Both the position numbers and the translations under genes were made by a program. From contig CAAGGL010000010.1 in the NCBI GenBank assembly GCA_900769405.1, forward strand, positions 186,001-250,000: a DNA stretch of 64,000 nucleotides, in the 5' to 3' direction. Shown here one piece after another: positions 31,704-40,432 of the stretch (position 1 is its first letter; each line of letters opens with the position of its first letter). Below the pieces are notes generated by a model that was not told the DNA's origin, did no database searches, and was given only the letters and a program-made list of their open reading frames with translations. This DNA comes from an uncultured Alistipes sp. GTDB taxonomy: Bacteria > Bacteroidota > Bacteroidia > Bacteroidales > Rikenellaceae.

Positions 31704-32756
31704 CTATCGACCGTCGTACATACGACTGTAATAGTTGCGATATTCGCCCGAAGTGACTGCCGTCAACCACTCGTCATTGTGCAGATACCAACGCACCGTG
31801 CGCTCGATGCCCTCCTCGAAGCTCACCTCGGGTTGCCAACCCAGCTCCTCGCGCAGCTTGGTCGAATCGATTGCGTAGCGCAGGTCGTGTCCCGCGCGAT
31901 CGCGCACGAATGTGATGAGGTTATCGTCCTCACCCTCAGCGCGTCCGAGCAGTCGGTCGGTCGTCGCAACCAGCAGTCGCACCAGATCGATATTGCGCCA
32001 CTCGTTGCTGCCGCCGATGTTGTAGGTCTCGCCCACGCGACCGCGGTGGAAGATCAGGTCGATTGCGCGCGCGTGATCCTCGACATAGAGCCAATCGCGC
32101 ACGTTCTCGCCACGACCATAGACGGGCAGGGCGCGGCGCTCGCGGATATTGTTGATAAACAGCGGTATAAGTTTCTCGGGGAATTGATACGGACCGTAGT
32201 TGTTCGAGCAGTTGCTGATCACCGTCGGCAGTCCGAATGTGTCGTGGAACGCGCGAACGAAGTGGTCGCTCGACGCCTTACTTGCCGAGTAGGGCGAGTG
32301 GGGCTCGTAGCGCGACGACTCGGTGAAGGCGCCCTCAGCACCCAGCGAACCGTAAACCTCATCGGTCGAAACGTGGTAGAAGAGGTGCTGTGCGTCGTCG
32401 GTCCAACGCTCCTTAGCCACCTGCAACAGCGTCAGCGTACCCAGCACATTGGTGCGCGCGAAGGCAAACGGATCGTCAATCGAGCGATCGACGTGGCTCT
32501 CCGCCGCCAGATGGATCACGCTGTCGATTGCGTGGCGCTCGAAGACCTCGCGCACGGCCTCGACATCGCAAATATCGACGCGTTCGAAACGGTAGTTCGC
32601 CGCCTCCTCGACATCGCGCAAATTGGCGGGATTACCCGCGTAGGTCAGCGCGTCGAGATTGACAATCAGGTAGTTGGGGTATCGATTGACCATCAGTCGC
32701 ACCAGATGTGAACCGATGAATCCTGCGCCGCCCGTGATCAAAATTTTACGTTCCAT
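31704..32756 (-). CDS. rfbB: dTDP-glucose 4,6-dehydratase
   Basis: 350 residues from the ATG at 32754-32756. An extended SDR fold is seen with GGAGFIGSHLVR (NAD binding), the active-site segment VSTDEVYGSLG and YSASKASSDHFVRAF (Tyr-x3-Lys), plus ISNCSNNYGPYQFPEKLIPLFI, all RmlB hallmarks. It makes dTDP-4-keto-6-deoxyglucose for surface polysaccharides. A 13-codon in-frame extension upstream reaches into the 3' edge of the gap and lacks family likeness. rfbA lies directly upstream. rfbC and rfbD, needed for dTDP-rhamnose, are not in the window. Confidence 0.95.
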   Translation of the reverse strand: MERKILITGGAGFIGSHLVRLMVNRYPNYLIVNLDALTYAGNPANLRDVEEAANYRFERVDICDVEAVREVFERHAIDSVIHLAAESHVDRSIDDPFAFARTNVLGTLTLLQVAKERWTDDAQHLFYHVSTDEVYGSLGAEGAFTESSRYEPHSPYSASKASSDHFVRAFHDTFGLPTVISNCSNNYGPYQFPEKLIPLFINNIRERRALPVYGRGENVRDWLYVEDHARAIDLIFHRGRVGETYNIGGSNEWRNIDLVRLLVATTDRLLGRAEGEDDNLITFVRDRAGHDLRYAIDSTKLREELGWQPEVSFEEGIERTVRWYLHNDEWLTAVTSGEYRNYYSRMYDGR

Positions 32757-32775
32757 AGTCTGCATTTTGCGAGGT

Positions 32776-33657
32776 TTACTTTTTCGCGTCGGCAACCTTC
32801 AAGAGGTAGCGTCCATAGGGGTTACGCGCCATCGGCTCAGCCACGTTGCACAATTTCTCGGCGTCGATCCAACCGTTACGGAATGCGATCTCCTCCAAGC
32901 AGGCGATCTTGACGCCCTGACGTTTCTCGATCACCTCGACAAAAATCGACGCCTCGGCCAGCGAGTCGTGCGTACCCGTATCGAGCCACGCAAAACCCTC
33001 GCCAAAAGTATCGACGTGCAGCTCGCCGTCGCTCAAAAATTGTTGATTCACAGAGGTTATCTCCAACTCGCCGCGTGCCGACGGACGGATCGACTTAGCG
33101 ATCTCGACCACGCGATTGGGGTAGAAATAGAGTCCCACAACGGCATAATTCGACTTCGGCTCGGCAGGTTTCTCCTCGATCGAGAGACAGCGACCCTCGG
33201 CGTCGAACTCCGCCACGCCATAGCGCTCGGGGTCATCGACGCGGTATCCGAAAATCGTTGCACGAGCTTGATCCTCAGCGCGTTTAACAGCCTCGGTCAG
33301 TTTGTCTGCAAGTCCCGCACCGTGGAAAATATTATCACCCAACACCAGACATACGCTATCCTCCCCGATGAACTTCTCGCCAATCAGGAACGCCTGCGCC
33401 AGTCCGTCGGGTGAGGGCTGCTCGGCATACTCCAAGCGCACGCCGAAGTCCGATCCGTCGCCCAACAGACGTCGGAACGAGGGGGCGTCCTGCGGAGTCG
33501 TAATGACCAGAATATCACGCACCCCCGCCATCATCAGCACCGAAATGGGGTAGTAAACCATCGGTTTGTCGTAGATCGGGAGCAGTTGTTTCGAAACGCC
33601 CTTTGTTATCGGATAGAGTCGGGTGCCGGAGCCGCCGGCCAGAACGATGCCTTTCAT
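32776..33657 (-). CDS. rfbA: glucose-1-phosphate thymidylyltransferase
   Basis: 293 residues, the RmlA length. The signature LAGGSGTRLYPITKGVSKQLLPIYDKPM opens the protein, with the Mg-binding LVLGDNIFHG near residue 110 and YFYPNRVVEIAKSIRPSARGELEITSVNQQFL further on. It joins dTTP and glucose-1-phosphate to form dTDP-glucose, the substrate of the rfbB product just downstream. Its start lies about 64 bp from a consensus -7 element on the same strand, and it is divergent from metY. Confidence 0.95.
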   Translation of the reverse strand: MKGIVLAGGSGTRLYPITKGVSKQLLPIYDKPMVYYPISVLMMAGVRDILVITTPQDAPSFRRLLGDGSDFGVRLEYAEQPSPDGLAQAFLIGEKFIGEDSVCLVLGDNIFHGAGLADKLTEAVKRAEDQARATIFGYRVDDPERYGVAEFDAEGRCLSIEEKPAEPKSNYAVVGLYFYPNRVVEIAKSIRPSARGELEITSVNQQFLSDGELHVDTFGEGFAWLDTGTHDSLAEASIFVEVIEKRQGVKIACLEEIAFRNGWIDAEKLCNVAEPMARNPYGRYLLKVADAKK

Positions 33658-33720
33658 CTGTTTGCTGGTTAAGTGGTTGCAAGTGCGCGGAAAACGCCTG
33701 CATACATAAATTTATTATTA

Positions 33721-33751
33721 CAAATATAAAACATTCTTGCGAGAAAAACAA
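33721..33751 (-). promoter_or_regulatory. promoter of rfbA
   Basis: On the minus strand TTG (33749-33751), 20 bp, then TATATTTG (33721-33728). It is back to back with the metY promoter. Confidence 0.6.
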
Positions 33752-33770
33752 CCCTGCTCCGCGTGTCGAG

Positions 33771-33801
33771 TTGCAATTCCCGAAAATAGAGCGTAAATTT
33801 G
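33771..33801 (+). promoter_or_regulatory. promoter of metY-metX
   Basis: TTG at 33771-33773, 20 bp, then TAaaTTTG at 33794-33801. The leader of about 64 nt is too short for the common SAM riboswitch classes and none was recognised. Confidence 0.6.
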
Positions 33802-33871
33802 CGAGTCGTATGCGCGCGCCCGCGCGATGACCGACTCCCAATTCGATAACCGATAAAAATTATATAACACA

Positions 33872-35155
33872 ATGGCAGAGAATAAATTGCGTTTCGAAAC
33901 GCGCCAAATTCATAGTGGCTACCACGTCGATCATACCGGTTCGCGCGGTGTGGCGATCTACCCGACGGCAGCCTACCATTTTCGCGATTGCGACCACGCG
34001 GCTCGTCTGTTCGAGCTGAGCGAGGGCGGCAACATCTACACCCGCTTGCAAAACCCCACCTCGTCGGCTTACGAGGAGCGTATTGCGGCACTCTATGACG
34101 GTGTGGGTGCGCTGGCCGTGGCGAGTGGTATGTCGGCTATTTTGCTGACTATCACTTCGTTGGTTGAGAAGGGCCAGAATATCGTGACCTCGCCCTTCCT
34201 CTATGGTGGTACGTACAACCAGTTCAAGATTTCGTTGCGCAAGCTCGGTATCGAGTGCCGCATTGCGCCGCACGATTCGATCGAGGCGATGGAGGCTCTG
34301 ATCGACGAAAATACTCGTGCCGTTTATGTCGAGAGTATGGGTAACCCAACCTGCGATGTGCCTGATTTGGAGCGCGTTGCCGAGATGGCGCACCGCCACG
34401 ATGTGCCCCTGGTGGTCGATAATACGTTCGGTGCGGGCGGCTACCTCTGCAACCCCTTCGAGTGGGGCGCGGACATCGTTTTGGAGTCGGCAACCAAGTG
34501 GATCAACGGTCACGGTACGGCAATGGGTGGCGTGATTATCGACGGCGGTCGCTACGATTGGGGCAACGGCAAGTTCCCGCAGATCGATGGCCCGTCGGAG
34601 GGCTACCACGGTCTGAACCTCTACGAGGCGTTTGGTCGTGCGGCATTCATCGTGAAGTGCCGCGTTGACGGTCTGCGCGATTTCGGTTGCTGCCCTTCGT
34701 CGTTCGATTCGTACTTGATGCTTATCGGTTTGGAAACCTTGTCGTTACGCGTCGATCACGAGGTGCGTTCGGCGTGGCGTCTGGCCGAATATTGCCGTAA
34801 TCACCCGAAGGTACGTCGCGTAAGTTTTGTCGGTTTCGAGGATCACGCAGGATATGCTAATGCCAAGAAATATTTCCGTCACGGCTCGTCGAGCGTCTTC
34901 ACGATCGAGTTGGAGGGCACGCTCGATACCACGATTAAGTTCGTCGAGTCGCTCAAATTGTTCGCTCATATGACGATGATTGGCGATTCGATCAGCGTTG
35001 TGACCCATCCCGCCTCGACCACACACAAGCAGTTGAGCGACGAGGATAAGATCGCTGCGGGTGTAACGCCGACGCTGCTGCGTATCTCGATGGGATTGGA
35101 GAATGTCGAGGATTTGATCGACGATTTTGAACAGGCTTTTGCCGCAATCGGTTAA
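33872..35155 (+). CDS. metY: O-acetylhomoserine sulfhydrylase (PLP)
   Basis: 427 residues, the typical MetY length. It makes homocysteine from O-acetylhomoserine and sulfide. Visible are the N-terminal RFETRQIHSGYHVDHTGSRGVAIYPTAAY, NIYTRLQNPTSSAYEERIAAL, ASGMSAILLTITSL, the phosphate-binding VDNTFGAGGYLCNP and the PLP lysine in ESATKWINGHGTAMGG, plus the SVVTHPASTTHKQL stretch near the end. metX begins 2 bp after its stop, so the two steps of homocysteine formation are encoded together. The promoter is just upstream, divergent from rfbA. Confidence 0.94.
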   Translation: MAENKLRFETRQIHSGYHVDHTGSRGVAIYPTAAYHFRDCDHAARLFELSEGGNIYTRLQNPTSSAYEERIAALYDGVGALAVASGMSAILLTITSLVEKGQNIVTSPFLYGGTYNQFKISLRKLGIECRIAPHDSIEAMEALIDENTRAVYVESMGNPTCDVPDLERVAEMAHRHDVPLVVDNTFGAGGYLCNPFEWGADIVLESATKWINGHGTAMGGVIIDGGRYDWGNGKFPQIDGPSEGYHGLNLYEAFGRAAFIVKCRVDGLRDFGCCPSSFDSYLMLIGLETLSLRVDHEVRSAWRLAEYCRNHPKVRRVSFVGFEDHAGYANAKKYFRHGSSSVFTIELEGTLDTTIKFVESLKLFAHMTMIGDSISVVTHPASTTHKQLSDEDKIAAGVTPTLLRISMGLENVEDLIDDFEQAFAAIG

Positions 35156-35157
35156 TA

Positions 35158-36183
35158 ATGAACGAAGTAAAGTATTTCGACTACGCCTCGCCCGTCACAC
35201 TTGATTGTGGCGCCGTGCTGCCCGAGGTGCGCATCGCGTACCACACCTATGGCACGATGAACGAGGATCGTAGCAATGTGATCTGGGTCTGCCACGCGCT
35301 GACGGCCAACTCGGACGTAGCCGATTGGTGGGAGCATACGGTCGAGGAGGGTAAGTTCCTCGATCCTGCGCGCTACTTCGTGGTTTGTGCCAACTTTATC
35401 GGTTCGTGCTACGGCTCGACGGGTCCGCTGTCGATCAACCCCGCAACGGGCGAGCCCTACTATAACGACTTCCCGATCGTCACGGTTCGCGATATGGTGC
35501 GTTGTCACCGACTGCTGGCCGAATATCTTGGTATCGAGCGCGTTGCGATGCTGATTGGTAGTTCGATTGGTGGCTATCAATGTTGCGAGTGGGCGGTGCA
35601 GTGCCCCGATTTTGCCGAGCGTCTGGTGCTGATTGCAACCCTTTCGCACTCGACCCCGTGGGCGCACGCCTTCAACGAGTCGCAGCGTATGGCTATCGAG
35701 TGTGACCCCGAATTTGGTGAGCCGCGTGAGGATGCAGCGTGGAAGGGTATGGCTACGGCGCGCTCGATTGCATTGCTCAGCTATCGCGGTCAGCAGGCCT
35801 ACGACAAGACGCAGCAGGATCCCGATGCGACGCAGAAGATTACGGGTCACCGCGCAACGACCTATCAGCGTTATCAGGGCGAGAAACTCTGCCGCCGATT
35901 CAACGTCTATTCGTATCATCGACTGACGCACGCGGTTGATTCTCACCATATTGCGCGCGGTCGCGAGCAGAGCGAGGAGCAGTTGCTTGCGTCGATTCGT
36001 TCGCGCACGGTAGTCATCGCCATCTCGTCGGATCTGCTCTTCCCGGCCGATCAGATCGAGCAGATGAGCCGCCTGATTCCGAATGCGGAGTACCACCTGA
36101 TCGACTCGGATTTCGGTCACGACGGTTTCCTGATCGAGCACGTCAAGTTGAACGATATTATTATGAATCTGCTTGAAAATTAG
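35158..36183 (+). CDS. metX: homoserine O-acetyltransferase
   Basis: 341 residues with an alpha/beta-hydrolase fold of the MetX type. It has FDYASPVTLDCGAVLPEVRIAYHTYG at the start, the nucleophile Ser in IGSSIGGYQ (where GGSMGG is usual), and the Asp/His pair in LIDSDFGHDGFL. The sequence SCYGSTGPLSINPATGEPYYNDFP is characteristic. It acetylates homoserine using acetyl-CoA to feed MetY, encoded 2 bp upstream. Whether it uses acetyl- or succinyl-CoA cannot be settled by eye, although pairing with metY favours acetyl. Confidence 0.92.
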   Translation: MNEVKYFDYASPVTLDCGAVLPEVRIAYHTYGTMNEDRSNVIWVCHALTANSDVADWWEHTVEEGKFLDPARYFVVCANFIGSCYGSTGPLSINPATGEPYYNDFPIVTVRDMVRCHRLLAEYLGIERVAMLIGSSIGGYQCCEWAVQCPDFAERLVLIATLSHSTPWAHAFNESQRMAIECDPEFGEPREDAAWKGMATARSIALLSYRGQQAYDKTQQDPDATQKITGHRATTYQRYQGEKLCRRFNVYSYHRLTHAVDSHHIARGREQSEEQLLASIRSRTVVIAISSDLLFPADQIEQMSRLIPNAEYHLIDSDFGHDGFLIEHVKLNDIIMNLLEN

Positions 36184-36189
36184 CGATAT

Positions 36190-36942
36190 ATGCGTGTTTT
36201 GCTGATATTGATCTTCGCGCTGCTGGCTTCGGCGTGCGAGCCGACGAACATCGTGACACGAAACGAAGGCGAGCTGGTGCTGATGAGCTACAACGTGCGC
36301 AACGGCAAGGGTATGGACAACAAGCGCAACCTGAACCGTACGGCGGCGGTGATCCGTGCCGCGCAGCCCGATGTGGTGGCGTTGCAGGAGATCGACAGCG
36401 TTACGCGCCGTAGCGAAGGCAACGATGTGGCGGCTGTGCTGGGTCGAAAGTGCTCGATGTATCATACCTTCTCGAAGGCGATCGATTACGACGGCGGCGG
36501 TTATGGAGTGGCGCTTTTGAGCCGCGAGAAACCCGTTGCCGTTCAGCGTTTTGCGCTCCCCGGACGCGAGGAGGCGCGCACGTTGCTCTATGTCGAATTT
36601 GAGCAGTATGCGGTGGTTTCGACCCACCTCTCGCTGACGGCCGAGGATCGAATGGCGTCGTTGGCGGTGATCGATAGCGTGGCGACGATGTGCACCAAAC
36701 CGATCTACATCGCGGGCGATTGGAACGCCACGCCTGAGAGCGCATTTGGTCGCGCGTTGGGCGAGAAGATGCAATATCTGACCGACACCAAGGCCTGCAC
36801 CTTCCCTGCCGACAGCCCCGATCGCGTGATCGACTATATTGTCGCTCCGCACTATCAGACGGTCGAAGTTCTCCGCCGCGAGGTGGTCAACGAGCCGATG
36901 GCGTCGGATCATCGACCGATTATTGCCGTCGTGAAACGATAG
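36190..36942 (+). CDS. endonuclease/exonuclease/phosphatase family lipoprotein
   Basis: 250 residues. The lipoprotein signal MRVLLILIFALLASAC is followed by the EEP fold: LMSYNVRNGKGMDNKRNLNRTAAVIRAAQPDVVALQEIDS (metal-binding Asn and Glu), VVSTHLSLT, YIAGDWNATPES (Asp/Asn catalytic pair) and the terminal MASDHRPIIAVV (Asp-His). It is probably a periplasmic or surface phosphodiesterase acting on nucleic acids, phospholipids or sugar phosphates; the substrate is unknown. It lies 6 bp after metX, likely cotranscribed although no functional link is obvious. Confidence 0.86.
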   Translation: MRVLLILIFALLASACEPTNIVTRNEGELVLMSYNVRNGKGMDNKRNLNRTAAVIRAAQPDVVALQEIDSVTRRSEGNDVAAVLGRKCSMYHTFSKAIDYDGGGYGVALLSREKPVAVQRFALPGREEARTLLYVEFEQYAVVSTHLSLTAEDRMASLAVIDSVATMCTKPIYIAGDWNATPESAFGRALGEKMQYLTDTKACTFPADSPDRVIDYIVAPHYQTVEVLRREVVNEPMASDHRPIIAVVKR

Positions 36943-36970
36943 GAAACAGAGTTATTTTAGATAGTCTGAG

Positions 36971-37016
36971 AATTGGCACATTTCGCCCACATTGCGGTGA
37001 AATGTGCCAATTTTTT
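36971..37016 (+). terminator. terminator of the metY-metX-EEP operon
   Basis: AATTGGCACATTTC pairs with GAAATGTGCCAATT across a 14-nt loop, followed by TTTTTT. Confidence 0.85.
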
Positions 37017-37031
37017 AGGTAGAAAAGCGTA

Positions 37032-37063
37032 TTGCGGCGGTGGGTTTTTATGCCGAACTTTGT
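37032..37063 (+). promoter_or_regulatory. weak promoter of the porin gene
   Basis: TTG at 37032-37034, 21 bp, then GAacTTTG at 37056-37063, which lacks the first T of the -7 consensus. Confidence 0.35.
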
Positions 37064-37113
37064 GAATATAAAATATTAAAGGTTTGCATACAGAACTTAA
37101 AAGGGTAAACACT

Positions 37114-38133
37114 ATGAGGAATATTACGAAATTTATGCTTCTGGTCGCAACTCTGATGACCTGCTCGGTGGCAATGGCTCAGGATGACGAGACGAGTGTG
37201 CGCGAGTTGGAGGCACGTGTGCTGAAACTCGAAGAGAAGTGGTCGTGGATGCCCAAGATTAGCGGCTCGGTGCAGTTGCGCTATCAATTCGAAACACTCG
37301 GTGCGGTCAACGCTTTCGATGTCCGTCGTGCACGTCTGGACTTCAAAGGCAACATCGCATCAAAGGTCGACTATCGTTTGCAGTTGGAGTTCGCATCATC
37401 GCCCAAGATCCTCGATGCGTATGTGCGTTATATGCCAGTCAAGGGTTTTGGTGTGCAGTTTGGTCAGGCGAAATTCCCATTCACATTGGAAAATCCCTAT
37501 TCGCCCCTCAAACTCGAAACGATCGATAACGCAATGGGTGTCAGCTATATGTCGGGTTTCAGTGATCTGGCGGGCATCAAGGCTAATGGCCGCGATATCG
37601 GTCTGTCGATTTTAGGAGATCTGTTCAAGGGGGTTGTGAATTATCAGGTTGGCGTCTATAATGGCGCCGGTATCAACAAGTCGGACGAGAACAAACATAA
37701 GGATTTTGCCGCTCGCCTGAATATCAACCCCTTCAAGCATCTGACCCTCTCGGGTTCGGTCTATCTGGGCAAGACGGGTGAGCAGACGGCGCTGACCGAT
37801 CGCAACCGCTATGCTGTGGGCGTGCGCTTTGACAATAAAGCGCTTGTGTTGCGTTCGGAGTATATTTGGGGAACAACGGGTGCGCAGGAGAGCGCGGGCG
37901 TTTATGCTCTGGCCGGCTATTGGGTGACCAAGAAGATAATGCCCGTTGTGCGTTACGACTACTTCAATAAGAGTGTAGGTGCACCCGATGCAGCGCAGAC
38001 CAACTATCTGGTCGGCATCGACTATTGGCCCATCAAGAACCTGCGTTTGCAGCTCAACTACACTTACCAGCACCTCCCCGCTTTGGGCAACGATTCGGGT
38101 AAGCTGGCTTTGCAGGTGTGCGGAGTGTTCTAA
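37114..38133 (+). CDS. porin, OprO/OprP-like
   Basis: 339 residues from the ATG at 37114; an upstream in-frame TTG is rejected because MRNITKFMLLVATLMTCSVAMAQ forms a proper signal peptide. A short coiled-coil region follows (ETSVRELEARVLKLEEKW), common in OprP-like trimeric porins, then about 16 amphipathic strands (SGSVQLRYQFE, VRRARLDFKGNIASKVDYRLQLEFA, AYVRYMPVKGFGVQFGQAKFPFTLEN, and so on). The RRARLDFKG segment resembles phosphate-selective porins O and P. It is an outer membrane channel, possibly for phosphate or pyrophosphate; selectivity is not proven. YeiH follows after 47 bp. Confidence 0.82.
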   Translation: MRNITKFMLLVATLMTCSVAMAQDDETSVRELEARVLKLEEKWSWMPKISGSVQLRYQFETLGAVNAFDVRRARLDFKGNIASKVDYRLQLEFASSPKILDAYVRYMPVKGFGVQFGQAKFPFTLENPYSPLKLETIDNAMGVSYMSGFSDLAGIKANGRDIGLSILGDLFKGVVNYQVGVYNGAGINKSDENKHKDFAARLNINPFKHLTLSGSVYLGKTGEQTALTDRNRYAVGVRFDNKALVLRSEYIWGTTGAQESAGVYALAGYWVTKKIMPVVRYDYFNKSVGAPDAAQTNYLVGIDYWPIKNLRLQLNYTYQHLPALGNDSGKLALQVCGVF

Positions 38134-38180
38134 ACAATGCCCCGCAACTAATGTGATTATTAACTCTTAAACCGTTGAAA

Positions 38181-39476
38181 ATGAAATCGTTTTTACAGAA
38201 ACTGCTGGTCGAGGATTGGGTTGTGGTGATGTTGTCGATTCCGCTGCTGCTCTTGTGTGCGTTTGGCTCGTACCTGCCCTCGATCTCGATACCGACCGAT
38301 ATGCTCGAAGCCTCGTCGTGGGGCAAAATCGCAATGCTGTTTGTCATTGCACTCGTGACGCTTTTTGTCGGCAACCGACTCCTCAGCCGCCCGATGAAGG
38401 GTATGCTGCGATCGTTTGTTGTTGTCTTTCTGATTGCCGCGCTGGCGATGTGGATCGGCAATATTCCCTACATCAAGAGCGAGCTGGGTTTGGAGCCCGT
38501 CTTCTTCTCGGTGATCTTCGGACTGATTATCCGCAACCTGTTCTATATCCCCGATTGGCTGAAACCCGCCATCCAAAGCGAGTTCTATATTAAGATAGGT
38601 GTGGTCTGCCTCGGTGCGACGATTATGATCAGCGACGTACTGAAATCGGGCGCGATGGGTCTGTTGCAGGCCGTGGTGATCGTGACCGTGGTGTGGTTCT
38701 TCGCCTATATCATCTCGCGTAAGCTATTCAAGGTAGAGCGCGCAACGGCAATGACGCTGTCGAGTGGCGTTACGATCTGCGGCGTGTCGGCTTGTATTAC
38801 GGCTGCGGGCGTGGCAGGTACCGACAAAAAGAGCCTGTCGTATATCGTGTCGGTGGTGCTGATCGTGGTGGTGCCGATGATCTACCTGATGCCGTGGCTG
38901 GCGAATCAGATTGTACCGTTGCTGTCGGCTGATCCCGCTGTGCAGCAGGAGATTGCGGGTGCGTGGATCGGTGGTACGATCGACACTACGAGTGGCGTTG
39001 CCGCGTCGTCGGAGATGGCGGGTGAGATCGCTAACCGTACGGCTATCGTGGTGAAGGCGACGCAGAACGTGCTGATTGGTGTGGTTGCATTCTTCATTGC
39101 ACTCTACCTCTCGACCAAGGGCGAGGGCGGCAAGTCGCAGCGTCCGTCGTTCAAGATCGTGTGGGATAAATTCCCGAAGTTCATCTTGGCATTCGTTGTT
39201 GCGTCGTTGGTATTCTCGATGTTGAAGGAGGCCGACCTGCTGACACTCAACGCTAAGGGCAAACTGATCGAAACCTCGCTGGCAAAGACGCTCTCGACGC
39301 TCTTTTTCTCGTTGGCATTCGTTTGTATCGGACTGGATACCCGCTTGAAAGATATCGTCTCGCGCGAGAACCGCTCGACACTCTTTGCCTTCCTGACGGC
39401 TCAGTGCTTCAATATCGTGGCGACGTTCGTCGTGGCGTGGCTCTTCTTCGGCATCGTGAAACCGTTGCTGGGATAG
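38181..39476 (+). CDS. YeiH family putative sulfate exporter
   Basis: 431 residues from the ATG at 38181, with about ten to twelve hydrophobic segments. Conserved YeiH/UPF0324 segments are visible: EFYIKIGVVCLGATIMISDVL, TLSSGVTICGVSACITAAGVAGTDKKSLSYIVSVVLIVVVPMIYLMPWL, and WIGGTIDTTSGVAASSEMAG. The family is annotated as putative sulfate exporters, but substrate evidence is sparse. It lies 47 bp after the porin gene, and could share its message; no terminator is seen between them. The next gene, an aquaporin, has its own promoter. Confidence 0.85.
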   Translation: MKSFLQKLLVEDWVVVMLSIPLLLLCAFGSYLPSISIPTDMLEASSWGKIAMLFVIALVTLFVGNRLLSRPMKGMLRSFVVVFLIAALAMWIGNIPYIKSELGLEPVFFSVIFGLIIRNLFYIPDWLKPAIQSEFYIKIGVVCLGATIMISDVLKSGAMGLLQAVVIVTVVWFFAYIISRKLFKVERATAMTLSSGVTICGVSACITAAGVAGTDKKSLSYIVSVVLIVVVPMIYLMPWLANQIVPLLSADPAVQQEIAGAWIGGTIDTTSGVAASSEMAGEIANRTAIVVKATQNVLIGVVAFFIALYLSTKGEGGKSQRPSFKIVWDKFPKFILAFVVASLVFSMLKEADLLTLNAKGKLIETSLAKTLSTLFFSLAFVCIGLDTRLKDIVSRENRSTLFAFLTAQCFNIVATFVVAWLFFGIVKPLLG

Positions 39477-39507
39477 CCTGCGCGGTGCCTTAACCTCGAA
39501 AACGGTA

Positions 39508-39539
39508 TAGCGATTTGGATTTTTGGCTTCAAATCGCTA
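39508..39539. promoter_or_regulatory. dyad spanning the aquaporin promoter
   Basis: TAGCGATTTG at 39508-39517 and CAAATCGCTA at 39530-39539 form a perfect 10-bp dyad with a 12-bp spacer. It contains the -33 TTTG and the first bases of the -7 element, so a bound regulator would block or bend the promoter. It may instead be a weak terminator for yeiH. Confidence 0.5.
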
Positions 39540-39545
39540 TATTTG
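39514..39545 (+). promoter_or_regulatory. promoter of the aquaporin gene
   Basis: TTTG at 39514-39517, 20 bp, then TATATTTG at 39538-39545, 30 bp before the ATG. Confidence 0.65.
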
Positions 39546-39575
39546 TATTGGTTACAATTCTAAAACTAAAAATCT

Positions 39576-40256
39576 ATGAAGAAGTATTTAGCAGAAATGA
39601 TCGGTACGATGGTTCTCGTGTTGATGGGTTGCGGCAGTGCCGTATTCTTTGGTTGCTCGGCTCCGGCTGAGGTCTTGGCGGTGGCATTTGCCTTCGGTCT
39701 GTCGGTGATCGGTATGGCTTACTGCATTGGCGGCATCTCGGGCTGCCACATCAATCCCGCAATTACGCTGGGCGTATGGCTGTCGGGTCGTATGAGTGGT
39801 AAGGACGCTGCCGGTTATATGGTGTTCCAGGTTATTGGCGCGATCATCGGTGCAGCTTTGATCTTCGCTCTGACCACAACAGGCGACTTCGGCGCATCGA
39901 CCGCAACGGGCGCAAACGCTTATAGCGATGGCGAGATGTTGCAGGCATTCTTGGCTGAGGTGATCTTCACCTTCGTATTTGTGCTGGTGGTACTCGGTAC
40001 AACCGACAGTGAGAAGGGCGCAGGTAACCTCGCAGGTTTGGCTATCGGTTTGACTCTGGTGCTCGTTCATATCGTTTGTATCCCCATCACGGGTACCTCG
40101 GTGAACCCCGCACGTTCGATCGGTCCCGCACTGTTCGAGGGTGGCGTGGCGCTGAAACAGCTCTGGTTGTTCATCGTTGCTCCGATGGTTGGTGCAGCGT
40201 TGTCGGCAGGTGTTTGGCACTGCCTGAGCAGCGAGTGCAAGTGCTGCAAGAAGTAG
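39576..40256 (+). CDS. aqpZ: MIP family aquaporin (AqpZ-like)
   Basis: 226 residues with six membrane segments and two NPA boxes: GCHINPAITLGVW and GTSVNPARSIGPAL. The arginine after the second NPA is the selectivity-filter residue. The short protein, the His before the first NPA and the Thr-Ser before the second favour a water channel of the AqpZ type over a glycerol facilitator, which is usually longer with an Asp after the second NPAR. It has its own promoter overlapped by a dyad, and ends in a strong terminator. The C-terminus (CLSSECKCCKK) is unusually Cys-rich. Confidence 0.9.
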   Translation: MKKYLAEMIGTMVLVLMGCGSAVFFGCSAPAEVLAVAFAFGLSVIGMAYCIGGISGCHINPAITLGVWLSGRMSGKDAAGYMVFQVIGAIIGAALIFALTTTGDFGASTATGANAYSDGEMLQAFLAEVIFTFVFVLVVLGTTDSEKGAGNLAGLAIGLTLVLVHIVCIPITGTSVNPARSIGPALFEGGVALKQLWLFIVAPMVGAALSAGVWHCLSSECKCCKK

Positions 40257-40281
40257 TCCTCGACGCTACATACCAAGATAC

Positions 40282-40324
40282 AAAGAGAGGGTTGCTCGTT
40301 GTTGCGGGCAACCCTCTCTTTTTG
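40282..40324 (+). terminator. terminator of the aquaporin gene
   Basis: AAAGAGAGGGTTGC pairs perfectly with GCAACCCTCTCTTT, followed by T residues. Confidence 0.85.
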
Positions 40325-40370
40325 TGGCGATGTATGTCGTAGGTCGCCCTCGCACGCTCTCTGCACCTAC

Positions 40371-40404
40371 AAAAAAATGGCGGCACCCCGTTTGGAGCAC
40401 CGCC
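40371..40404 (-). terminator. terminator of ppiD
   Basis: GGCGG/CCGCC arms with further C/G pairing; on the minus strand the hairpin is followed by ATTTTTTT. It lies about 30 bp past the ppiD stop. Confidence 0.6.
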
Positions 40405-40432
40405 GATATTGTTCTATTCCGATGATTCGATA

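Noticed and set aside
33802..33871. SAM riboswitch before metY
   Set aside because: The predicted leader is about 64 nt and lacks the pairing pattern of the SAM classes I know.
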